Source of the DNA: Gemmatimonadaceae bacterium
Lineage (GTDB): Bacteria > Gemmatimonadota > Gemmatimonadetes > Gemmatimonadales > Gemmatimonadaceae
Direction: 5' to 3'
DNA length: 64,000 nucleotides
Assembly: GCA_035633115.1 (NCBI GenBank)
Contig: DASQFN010000014.1
Coordinates: forward strand, 1-64,000
The notes below the pieces were generated by a model that was given only the letters and a program-made list of their open reading frames with translations, was not told the DNA's origin and ran no database searches. The translations under genes were made by a program, and so were the position numbers. Shown piece after piece: positions 43,354 to 50,518 of this stretch. The first letter of the stretch is position 1, and every line of letters begins with the position of its first letter.

Positions 43354-43475
43354 ATCAATGCTACGACCGAATCAACTTTTTCTTCGGGTTAACTCACCTT
43401 GGGGTGCAAGGCGTCTTCGCGGAAGCTGTTCCCCAAAAAATGCTGTGCTTCATGCGCTTCGTGGTCGCTTCCTTT
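43302..43475. repeat. Inverted repeat of CACGAAG-type interspersed sequence
   Basis: Arm 1 (43302-43329) and arm 2 (43448-43475) are inverted copies of 28 nt matching at 26 positions, sharing a 20-nt core AAAGGAAGCGACCACGAAGC. The 118-nt middle holds no gene. Arm 1 is inside the decarboxylase reading frame. Confidence 0.65.
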
Positions 43476-43491
43476 GCAAGGAAGAACCGGG

Positions 43492-44301
43492 TTAGATCGC
43501 GAGCTCCAGCTGCCGGGCGGCGCGAGCGCCGGCGACTTCAAACGGCCCGCTCGGCCGTCCCTGCGACGCCGCAGTGATCAGCCCCGAAAAAGCAGTCCCG
43601 TCGAGGGCGGCGCGTACGGTTTCGAGCGCAATTTGCGGCCGGTTGTTCTTCTGGCTCAGGTGAGCTAGCACCAGATGAGTCAGGCCCCTATGCTCGCATT
43701 TTCGCGCGACGGCTGCTGCATCATCGTTGCTAAGGTGTCCGTAGCGGCTTCTGATGCGGTTCTGCAATACCGGCGGATACGGACCGCGACGAAGCATCTC
43801 GACGTCGTGGTTCGCTTCGATCATCAGGATCTCGACATCGTGCACGGCGCGCATCACTGCTTCGGTACAGACTCCCAGGTCGTAGACGATTCCGGCGCGC
43901 GCACCAGTCTCGCGTGACGTTGCAACAACGGCCAGCGGCTCGTTCGCGTCGTGCGAGGTAGCGATTGTCGCGATATCGATATCTCCGATCGTGAACCTTC
44001 CTCTGGCCGAAACGGTTTCCACTGATGCGCGGGCGAGAGATGCGCATCCGGTGCGGGTGCCCGCAGTCGCGAGAATCCGCCATCCCCAGCGTTTCGCCCC
44101 CGAGGCCACTCCCTTCACGTGATCGCCATGCTCGTGAGTGACTATCACGGCTTCGATCGACGACGGCGGCACGTCCATGAATTCCAGACGCTTTTCCATC
44201 CCGCGTGGGGAGAAACCGGCGTCGATCAGGATGCGCGTCTTGCCGGCTTCGATTACTACGGAGTTCCCCTTGCTTCCACTTCCAAGAACTCGAACTATCA
44301 C
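43492..44301 (-). CDS. MBL-fold metallo-hydrolase (YycJ/WalJ-like)
   Basis: 269 residues. The metal site is THEHGDHVKGV (HxHxDH), with SHDAN and HLSNDDAA later. The N-terminal VRVLGSGSKGNSVVIEAG is characteristic of the YycJ/WalJ group, thought to be exonucleases coordinating division and repair. Start GTG 44301 overlaps the GlmU-like stop by 4 nt (GTGA); AGAGGAAG lies upstream. Confidence 0.87.
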   Translation of the reverse strand: MIVRVLGSGSKGNSVVIEAGKTRILIDAGFSPRGMEKRLEFMDVPPSSIEAVIVTHEHGDHVKGVASGAKRWGWRILATAGTRTGCASLARASVETVSARGRFTIGDIDIATIATSHDANEPLAVVATSRETGARAGIVYDLGVCTEAVMRAVHDVEILMIEANHDVEMLRRGPYPPVLQNRIRSRYGHLSNDDAAAVARKCEHRGLTHLVLAHLSQKNNRPQIALETVRAALDGTAFSGLITAASQGRPSGPFEVAGARAARQLELAI

Positions 44302-45533
44302 TCTGTGCTTCCTCTGCTCTTGTAGAATGCGTCGGCGAGATGCTGCTTGCCGCTCTCGCTCAGCTCGACGTGACGGCGCGCCATCATCCGCTCGGCGACC
44401 TCGATGAATTTGTCGAGGTCGAACGTCCCGTAAGGCTCGCCGTCTCCCCAGGCGAAGGGAGGCACGAACTTCGATCCAACGTGGCCGCCGTAGACGTTTG
44501 CGCCGGCACCCAGAACCGCTCCTGTCGTCAGCATCGTTCCGATGCCCGTCTTCACATGATCGCCGAACAACGTCCCCAGAAACTGGCAGCCGGTATCGCG
44601 CATGCCCTCTGGAGTCCACATCTGAACGTTACCATAGGTGTTCTTGAGGTTGCTCGTCGTCGTGACCGCCCCGAGGTTCACCCAGCGGCCGAGGTAGGAG
44701 TGCCCCACAAATCCCGTATGTCCCTTGTTCGAGTGCCCCAGCATGATCGAGTTGCTTATCTCGCCTCTGACCTTGCAGGTCTCGCCAATCGAGCACGATC
44801 TGATCGCATCGCCAACGACTATTGTGTTTTCACCGATGTAGCACGGGCCCACAATCCGCGTGAAGGATGAAATCGTCGCGCCCCTGCATATGAGAATCGG
44901 CCCGGCAGAAGCGTCGAGCACAACGAAAGACTCGATGTGGGCGCCCGCCTCGCAGTACACCCCGTTGGTTCCTACTACAGTTGCGTTCCCGGCGGTCGAA
45001 AGGGTGAGCTTCAAGGCGAGGTCCCGGATATCGGCGGTGAGCTGAGGCGAGAGCTGATCTATGGGGTCCCATACATATTCCAGCCAGCGGCCCGTAATCC
45101 TTTTCCTTGGGTCGCGGGATTCGGGAGCCAGCGATCCCAGATCCAGTGCTCCGTCCGCCAGGTCAGACACACGGACTGCCTCACGAAGTCTGACTGCGCA
45201 GATCTGGTCGGCTGAGTGGTAGGCACCCGCGATATCCGGCCCGGAGGTCGGGTCGGCCAGATCAGTCCCGAGGGCCGTTACGAATCTCGAATTCGCGACC
45301 ACCGATCCGGCGGGAATCTCTGCGTCTGCCGGAACCGCCCGCGGTGCATTCGCCTCGTCGAAATGAGCGAGATGACCTGCACCGATGAATCCGGCAGCCC
45401 TCAGTCCCGTAGCGAGCTCCCAGCGCTCCCGGATGATCATCGCCCCGGCCATCAGCTCCGACACAGGTCGGGTGAGGGCGAACGGCTCGAAGGTCCGCGC
45501 GCGAGCGTCATCGTAGAGATAGAGCGCGCTCAC
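44298..45533 (-). CDS. GlmU-like sugar-phosphate nucleotidyltransferase-related protein
   Basis: 411 residues. An N-terminal domain (LYLYDDARARTFEPFALTRPVSEL) resembles GlmU-family proteins whose catalytic pyrophosphorylase is degenerate. A left-handed beta helix (VVGTNGVYCEAGAHIES, GEISNSIMLGHSNKGHTGFVGHSYLGRWVNLGA) follows. Proteins of this form are often called putative sugar nucleotidyl transferase and occur with ManC-like enzymes. It acts in envelope sugar activation by inference. The GTG start overlaps manC. Confidence 0.78.
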   Translation of the reverse strand: MSALYLYDDARARTFEPFALTRPVSELMAGAMIIRERWELATGLRAAGFIGAGHLAHFDEANAPRAVPADAEIPAGSVVANSRFVTALGTDLADPTSGPDIAGAYHSADQICAVRLREAVRVSDLADGALDLGSLAPESRDPRKRITGRWLEYVWDPIDQLSPQLTADIRDLALKLTLSTAGNATVVGTNGVYCEAGAHIESFVVLDASAGPILICRGATISSFTRIVGPCYIGENTIVVGDAIRSCSIGETCKVRGEISNSIMLGHSNKGHTGFVGHSYLGRWVNLGAVTTTSNLKNTYGNVQMWTPEGMRDTGCQFLGTLFGDHVKTGIGTMLTTGAVLGAGANVYGGHVGSKFVPPFAWGDGEPYGTFDLDKFIEVAERMMARRHVELSESGKQHLADAFYKSRGSTE

Positions 45534-46588
45534 GCAGGATCCCTCAGGTCTTCCGGAAGAGAGTCCACCAGTGCCTTCAAATCCGCGGACCGATCGGTCG
45601 TTGTCACCAGTGTCACACCCGCCTTAGTGACCACCACCAGGTCATTCACACCATAGAGGACGACGGTGCCCTCCTCGGCGTGGACGACATTCCCGACGGC
45701 CTCGACCGCATACACGCTCCCGGAAGACACGTTGCCCGTCTCGTCTTCCGCCTTCACACGTCGCAGCGATCCCCACGTCCCAACGTCATCCCACCCAAAA
45801 TCTCCCGGCAGGACTCTGACCTTGCTGCTTCGCTCCAGCACGCCGACATCGACAGAGACTGGCGTCACCGCCCTGAAAAACCGGTCGCCCGCATCGTGGC
45901 CGCCGACGTCGCCGGCGCCGCCGGCGTCGGCAAGCGCTCCGGACACCTCGGGCGTGAGCGCTCGAACCTCGGCGAGAAAGTCCGCGACTCTCCAGACAAA
46001 GATTCCCGAGTTCCAGAGGTATCCCTGATGGAGCATCCGCTCGGCGCGCTCCCGCGTAGGCTTTTCAACGAAGCGACTCACCGCAAGCGCTCCAGTCTCC
46101 GTTGCCGCTCCCGTCTGGATGTAGCCGAAGCCGGGATCGGCGCGAGTTGGAACCACGCCAACGGTCACGAGCGCGCCTTCCTCGATCGCCACTCTCTCCG
46201 CGGCAAGCAGCGACTCGCGGAATGCGTTGTCGTCTCCTATCGCCCAGTCGGAATGGACGCAGATCATCACGGCGTTTTCACCATCTCTGCGCGCGATCTG
46301 AACGGCTGCCCACGCGAGCGCTCCCGCGGTTCCCACCGGACGCGGCTCTGCAATGATGTTTTTCACGGGCAGGTCAGGCGCCGCAGCCGCTATTGCCTCG
46401 CGCAGAGGTCGCGTCGTCAGAACGAGTGTCTGCTCGGCGGGAATAATCGGAGACAGACGCCGGAGAGTGTTCACCAGCAGCGGGTCTGAGTCAACGAGAG
46501 GCAGGAGTTGTTTTGGGCGTGCCTGAGTGCTGAGCGGCCAGAAGCGGGAGCCGATGCCGCCGGCGAGAATGACTCCCCAGCGGCTCAA
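45530..46588 (-). CDS. manC: Mannose-1-phosphate guanylyltransferase
   Basis: 352 residues, the single-domain ManC/RfbM form. LAGGIGSRFWPLS (nucleotide site), RPKQLLPLV, GFGYIQTG, FVEKP, WNSGIFVWR and GWDDVGTW are family signatures. It makes GDP-mannose for envelope glycans. The TTG at 46588 overlaps the receiver-domain stop (TTGA). Confidence 0.92.
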   Translation of the reverse strand: MSRWGVILAGGIGSRFWPLSTQARPKQLLPLVDSDPLLVNTLRRLSPIIPAEQTLVLTTRPLREAIAAAAPDLPVKNIIAEPRPVGTAGALAWAAVQIARRDGENAVMICVHSDWAIGDDNAFRESLLAAERVAIEEGALVTVGVVPTRADPGFGYIQTGAATETGALAVSRFVEKPTRERAERMLHQGYLWNSGIFVWRVADFLAEVRALTPEVSGALADAGGAGDVGGHDAGDRFFRAVTPVSVDVGVLERSSKVRVLPGDFGWDDVGTWGSLRRVKAEDETGNVSSGSVYAVEAVGNVVHAEEGTVVLYGVNDLVVVTKAGVTLVTTTDRSADLKALVDSLPEDLRDPA

Positions 46589-47016
46589 TCGCTTCCCTCG
46601 GGAAGTTCCGCTCCGTCGTCCGGAGCAACGCCGGTAAGGCGCGCTATGAGCGTGTACAGCTTTTTCGGGCTGAAGGGCTTCGTGAGAAATTCGGTTGCGC
46701 CGCCTTCGCGAGCATCCTGCTCGTATCTGGCCTCGCCGGCGGCGGTGAGAATGATGATCGGAATGGCACTCCACTCCGGCCGGCCCCGCATATGATCCAG
46801 AACGTCCAGCCCCGAGAGACGCGGCATCATCAGATCGAGGACAACGAGGTCGGCCCCCTTCTCGCGCTCGAGGATCTCTATTGCTTCCTGGCCGTCGTAG
46901 GCGAGCGAGACGCGAAATGGCCCTTGCTCGAGCTTGATCTTGATGATTCGGCCAATGTGCGCTTCGTCGTCGGCGACAAGGATGTGGCGCTCTTCGGGTG
47001 GCTGCTGGCTCGTCAT
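46585..47016 (-). CDS. Single-domain response regulator (CheY-like)
   Basis: 143 residues. The receiver fold has acidic pocket VADDEAH, phospho-acceptor Asp in LVVLDLMMPRLSG, Thr in IILTAAG and Lys in TKPFSPKKL. There is no output domain. It lies between the roadblock protein and manC in one minus-strand operon, so it may relay a signal to polarity or envelope synthesis. The cognate kinase is unknown; a histidine kinase lies at 49.4 kb on the other strand. Confidence 0.9.
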   Translation of the reverse strand: MTSQQPPEERHILVADDEAHIGRIIKIKLEQGPFRVSLAYDGQEAIEILEREKGADLVVLDLMMPRLSGLDVLDHMRGRPEWSAIPIIILTAAGEARYEQDAREGGATEFLTKPFSPKKLYTLIARLTGVAPDDGAELPEGSD

Positions 47017-47025
47017 CCGTCTGCT

Positions 47026-47379
47026 CTAAAGGATTGACGCAATCGCCTGCCGATGCCGTCTGACATCATACAGCAGCATACCGAGGTCGGCGGACTGATC
47101 GGTGAGGACACAGAGCAGGGCGTCGTCGCCGACCGAGGAAACGATGGCATACCCGAACTCGTGCTCGACGAGAGCGAGGCGCATCTCGCCGCGCTGGGTG
47201 GTGTGTCCGATTTCGTCCGCAGAAGCAACCAGTCCGGGGATTCGTGCTGCCAAATCCTCTGCGTTCACTGGAATCTTTGATTGGGCGTCGATCAGCAGCC
47301 CATCGCGGCCGAGCACAACCACTGCTTCGATGCCGGGCCGCTGTCGGATGGCGACTGTAAGGTCGCGAATGCTCGGCAT
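47026..47379 (-). CDS. Roadblock/LC7 domain protein
   Basis: 117 residues. MPSIRDLTVAIRQRPGIEAVVVLGRDGLLIDA and ARIPGLVASADEIGHTTQRG are typical of bacterial roadblock/LC7 proteins, which regulate Ras-like GTPases such as MglA (the MglB-type partner). No MglA is in the window. ATG 47379 fits the family N-terminus; the in-frame GTG 47457 would add 26 weak residues and lie upstream of the likely promoter. First gene of the minus-strand operon. Confidence 0.85.
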   Translation of the reverse strand: MPSIRDLTVAIRQRPGIEAVVVLGRDGLLIDAQSKIPVNAEDLAARIPGLVASADEIGHTTQRGEMRLALVEHEFGYAIVSSVGDDALLCVLTDQSADLGMLLYDVRRHRQAIASIL

Positions 47380-47404
47380 CGGTAAATCCGTCGAAAGTGT
47401 TGCG

Positions 47405-47433
47405 AAGCTAGATTGCGCAGAGGGTGAAGTCAA
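47405..47433 (-). promoter_or_regulatory. Promoter of the roadblock operon
   Basis: Minus-strand TTGACT (47433-47428), 17-nt spacer, TAGCTT (47410-47405). The start would fall about 20 nt before ATG 47379. Confidence 0.65.
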
Positions 47434-47445
47434 GCGGCCAATTGC

Positions 47446-47474
47446 TTGAACTGCCACGATTTACAGGGTATTAT
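47446..47474 (+). promoter_or_regulatory. Promoter of the lipoprotein gene
   Basis: TTGAAC (47446-47451), 17-nt spacer, TATTAT (47469-47474). It is back-to-back with the roadblock promoter, 12 nt between the -35 boxes. Confidence 0.7.
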
Positions 47475-47517
47475 CGAAAGTTGCGGCGCAGCCGCCGACA
47501 TCTCTTTTTCCTGACGA

Positions 47518-48096
47518 ATGAACCTCAGAAAATCCATCGCCGGCGCCGCACTCACTGTGCTCGCGCTTTCAGCCTGTGACGACACGGACCCGTTTGCGGC
47601 GACACTGCCAACGGTAGAAGACTCCTATACGATCTTTGCCCTGAGCGGGACTCCACCGGCCTATCCGAGCGGCCTCAATACGGCTGCGCGCGCGGCCACG
47701 CGCGTGGACGGGAACGCCAACTTCGATGTTGCATTCGACATCAACGCCGAAGGCGCTGCGGTCGTGTATCCCGTGAAGCTGGTCGTGACCTCGATTGGCG
47801 GCGACAGGCCAGTCGGACTCCGGAAGGTCGACGCTCCATTCGACTCGGTGAAGATCGCCCCGACCGGCACTTACCCCGACAGCGCCGCCGTTGTCGCCGG
47901 CAGAGGTCAGGTGATTGTCGTCGAAGCTTATCGTGGCTCAAGCGGCGACATCTGCGCCTTTCACCTCTCTCAGAACATCTACACGAAGATCGTGATCGAT
48001 TCGGTCGATGTCCCCGGCCGGACCATCAACATCAGGACCGTGATGGATCCGAACTGCGGGTTTAGATCCTTCGAACCGGGAATTCCCGGACAGTAG
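47518..48096 (+). CDS. Lipoprotein, unknown function
   Basis: 192 residues. The signal peptide ends in LALSAC (lipobox, Cys20), followed by an Asp-rich start. The body is beta-rich (TIFALSGTPPAYPSGLNTAARAATRVD and later strands) with two further Cys that may pair. No family recognised. It has its own promoter and ends 2 nt before serS, so serS may be co-transcribed with it. Confidence 0.65.
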   Translation: MNLRKSIAGAALTVLALSACDDTDPFAATLPTVEDSYTIFALSGTPPAYPSGLNTAARAATRVDGNANFDVAFDINAEGAAVVYPVKLVVTSIGGDRPVGLRKVDAPFDSVKIAPTGTYPDSAAVVAGRGQVIVVEAYRGSSGDICAFHLSQNIYTKIVIDSVDVPGRTINIRTVMDPNCGFRSFEPGIPGQ

Positions 48097-48098
48097 GA

Positions 48099-49373
48099 AT
48101 GCATGACCTGCGCATGTTTCGGGAGCAGGTGGACACGCTTCGCGAAGGCATGCGCCGCCGGGGGAAGCTGGATTCGCTCGCGCCCGTCATAGACCGGGCG
48201 CAGGCAATCGACGCCGACAGGCGTGGGATGATCCAGGCTGCTGAAGAGCGCAAAGCCGCCCGCAACAGGATCAGTCAGGAGGTGGCCCGCCGAAAGAAAG
48301 CCGGCGAGAGCGCGGACGAGCTGCTCGGACAGTCGAGAAATCTTGGCGAAGAGATCGCCCGCCTCGAGGATGAGCTCGCTTCGCTCGAGTCGGATCTGAC
48401 AGTCGCCCTCATGGAAATACCCAACCTCACACTGGCGGAGGTGCCCGAGGGAGGCGAGGAATTCAACGCTGTCGTTGCTTCGTGGGGCAAGCCAAGAGAA
48501 AAGGGAAGTGTCTCGCCGCATTGGGAGGTTGGCGCAAAGCTCGGCCTGATCGATTTCGACCGCGGCGCCAAAGTCGCGGGCTCGGGATTCATCCTGTACC
48601 GCGGGCTCGGTGCCCGTCTCGTACGCGGGCTCATGAACATGGAGCTCGATCTTCACGTGCGCGACCACGGTTACGAAGAGCTGTGGGTTCCGGTCGTCGT
48701 CAATCGCACGTCGATGACCGCGACCGGCCAGCTTCCGAAATTCGAGGACGACATGTACGCGCTGCGGGACGACGAGCTCTTCCTGATCCCGACAGCGGAA
48801 GTGCCGGTGACGAACATTTATCGTGATGAGATTCTCAACGCCGCCGAACTTCCCAAGAGCTTCGCAACGTGCTCGCGATGTTTTCGCCGGGAAGCGGGCG
48901 CTGCCGGAAAGGATACGCGTGGACTTCTGCGCGTTCACGAATTCGACAAGGTCGAGCTCGTGCGATACGCGACGCCCGAGTCCTCGCTGGACGAGCTGGA
49001 GCTTCTCACGGCGCACGCCGAAAAAGTGCTTCAGCTTCTCGAGCTGCCCTACCGCCGAGTGCTTCTCGCGGCGGGGGATACGGGCTTCAGCAGCGCCAAG
49101 ACATTCGATCTCGAGGTGTTCGCGCCAGGGGTCGGCGCGTGGCTCGAGGTCTCGTCCTGCAGCTCTTTCACGGAGTATCAGGCTCGCCGCGGAAATATCC
49201 GATATCGACCGGCGGAAGGTGGGAAGCCGCGCTTCGTGCATACGTTGAACGGCTCAGCCCTCGCGTTCCCGCGAGTGATCGCTTCGATTCTCGAGCACCA
49301 CCAGAATCCGGATGGCAGCGTCACACTCCCCGACGCGCTGAAGCCTTACGTCGGGTCCGACCGGCTGAGCTGA
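48099..49373 (+). CDS. serS: Serine--tRNA ligase
   Basis: 424 residues. The N-terminal coiled-coil tRNA-binding arm covers residues 1-110. Class II motif 2 is TCSRCFRREAGAAGKDTRGLLRVHEF, shortened here, and motif 3 is NGSALAFPRVIASILEHHQ. PTAEVPVTN and the ETGFGAKTFDLE-like LAAGDTGFSSAKTFDLEV region are typical. It charges tRNA-Ser and tRNA-Sec with serine. ATG 48099 is 2 nt after the upstream stop. Confidence 0.96.
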   Translation: MHDLRMFREQVDTLREGMRRRGKLDSLAPVIDRAQAIDADRRGMIQAAEERKAARNRISQEVARRKKAGESADELLGQSRNLGEEIARLEDELASLESDLTVALMEIPNLTLAEVPEGGEEFNAVVASWGKPREKGSVSPHWEVGAKLGLIDFDRGAKVAGSGFILYRGLGARLVRGLMNMELDLHVRDHGYEELWVPVVVNRTSMTATGQLPKFEDDMYALRDDELFLIPTAEVPVTNIYRDEILNAAELPKSFATCSRCFRREAGAAGKDTRGLLRVHEFDKVELVRYATPESSLDELELLTAHAEKVLQLLELPYRRVLLAAGDTGFSSAKTFDLEVFAPGVGAWLEVSSCSSFTEYQARRGNIRYRPAEGGKPRFVHTLNGSALAFPRVIASILEHHQNPDGSVTLPDALKPYVGSDRLS

Positions 49374-49375
49374 GC

Positions 49376-50518
49376 GTGCGCCGGCCGGCTCCGGTCACAA
49401 TCGCCACAGTCTGCGTTGCCGCGCTGCTTGTCTGGTACGTCATCTACACGCAGGGGGTTGTTCGCGAGCTGCGTCGTGAAGCGTCACGGGTCGGATTGAT
49501 GTACGCGCGCGTGTACGACGGTCTGAACGATCCCAACCCCGATGCTGCCAACACCACGCTGCTCGATCTCGCGAGGCACATTCGTGAGTCAGGTGTCCCA
49601 CTGATACTCACCGACAGTCGCGGGAATCCCACCGATACGGCGAATCTCCCGATGACAGCGCCCCTAAATTCGCCTCAGCTGAAGGAGTACGTCAAAACGC
49701 TCGACCTGCAAAACCGACCCATCGTCGAAGGCGATGTTGGGACGGTTCATTACGGGAACACCCCGCTGGTTCGCGGCCTTCGAATCATCCCCCTCCTCCA
49801 GTCTCTGCTCATCGGCATGTTCCTGCTTGCAGGAGCGTACGCGATTCGCACGCGCGGCCGGGCTGACCGCGAGCAGATCTGGGCGGGAATGGCGCGCGAG
49901 TCCGCGCATCAGCTCGGTACCCCGCTCTCGAGCATGAGCGGGTGGATCGAGCTCCTTCGTGAAGCCGGTGGCGACGAAATGACACTGAGCGCCCTCGACC
50001 ACATGGATGCCGACCTCGAGCGCCTGAAGCGCGTTGCGAATCGCTTCGAGCGCATCGGACGCCCGCCGAAAAAAGAGAAGGTCGATATCGGTGAGCTGGT
50101 GGACCGGGTCGCAGCGTACTTCCGCGCCCGCGTGCCAACGCTGGCGCAGCGCGTGACGGTGAACTCGACGCGCGGGGACGAACCGCTTGTCGTCCATGGC
50201 GATCCCGTACTTCTGGAATGGGCGATCGAATCCCTCGCGAAGAACGCAATCGATGCGCTTGCCGGCCGCGATGGGCGGGTGGACATGTCGGCAACGGCGC
50301 TGCCCGAGGGCCGCGTGCGCGTGCGAGTGTCCGACACCGGCCCCGGCGTCCCGCGAGAGCTTGGACGGCGCATCTTCGAGCCGGGCTTCAGCACGAAAGA
50401 CCACGGCTGGGGCATCGGCTTGCCCCTCGCGCGGCGCATCATTCGCGACAACCATGGCGGCGAGCTGCTGCTCACCCCCTCCGAACGCGGAGCGACGTTC
50501 GACATTATCTTGAGTTGA
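49376..50518 (+). CDS. Membrane sensor histidine kinase
   Basis: 380 residues. A membrane helix near 7-20 and another near 143-158 flank an extracytoplasmic sensor. The H-box is ESAHQLGTPLSSMSGWIELL, the N-box is ESLAKNAIDA, and the G-boxes are DTGPGVP and GWGIGLPLARRI. It would phosphorylate a response regulator; none is adjacent on this strand, though the CheY-like protein at 46.6-47.0 kb is the nearest. GTG 49376 is 2 nt after serS. Confidence 0.87.
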   Translation: MRRPAPVTIATVCVAALLVWYVIYTQGVVRELRREASRVGLMYARVYDGLNDPNPDAANTTLLDLARHIRESGVPLILTDSRGNPTDTANLPMTAPLNSPQLKEYVKTLDLQNRPIVEGDVGTVHYGNTPLVRGLRIIPLLQSLLIGMFLLAGAYAIRTRGRADREQIWAGMARESAHQLGTPLSSMSGWIELLREAGGDEMTLSALDHMDADLERLKRVANRFERIGRPPKKEKVDIGELVDRVAAYFRARVPTLAQRVTVNSTRGDEPLVVHGDPVLLEWAIESLAKNAIDALAGRDGRVDMSATALPEGRVRVRVSDTGPGVPRELGRRIFEPGFSTKDHGWGIGLPLARRIIRDNHGGELLLTPSERGATFDIILS

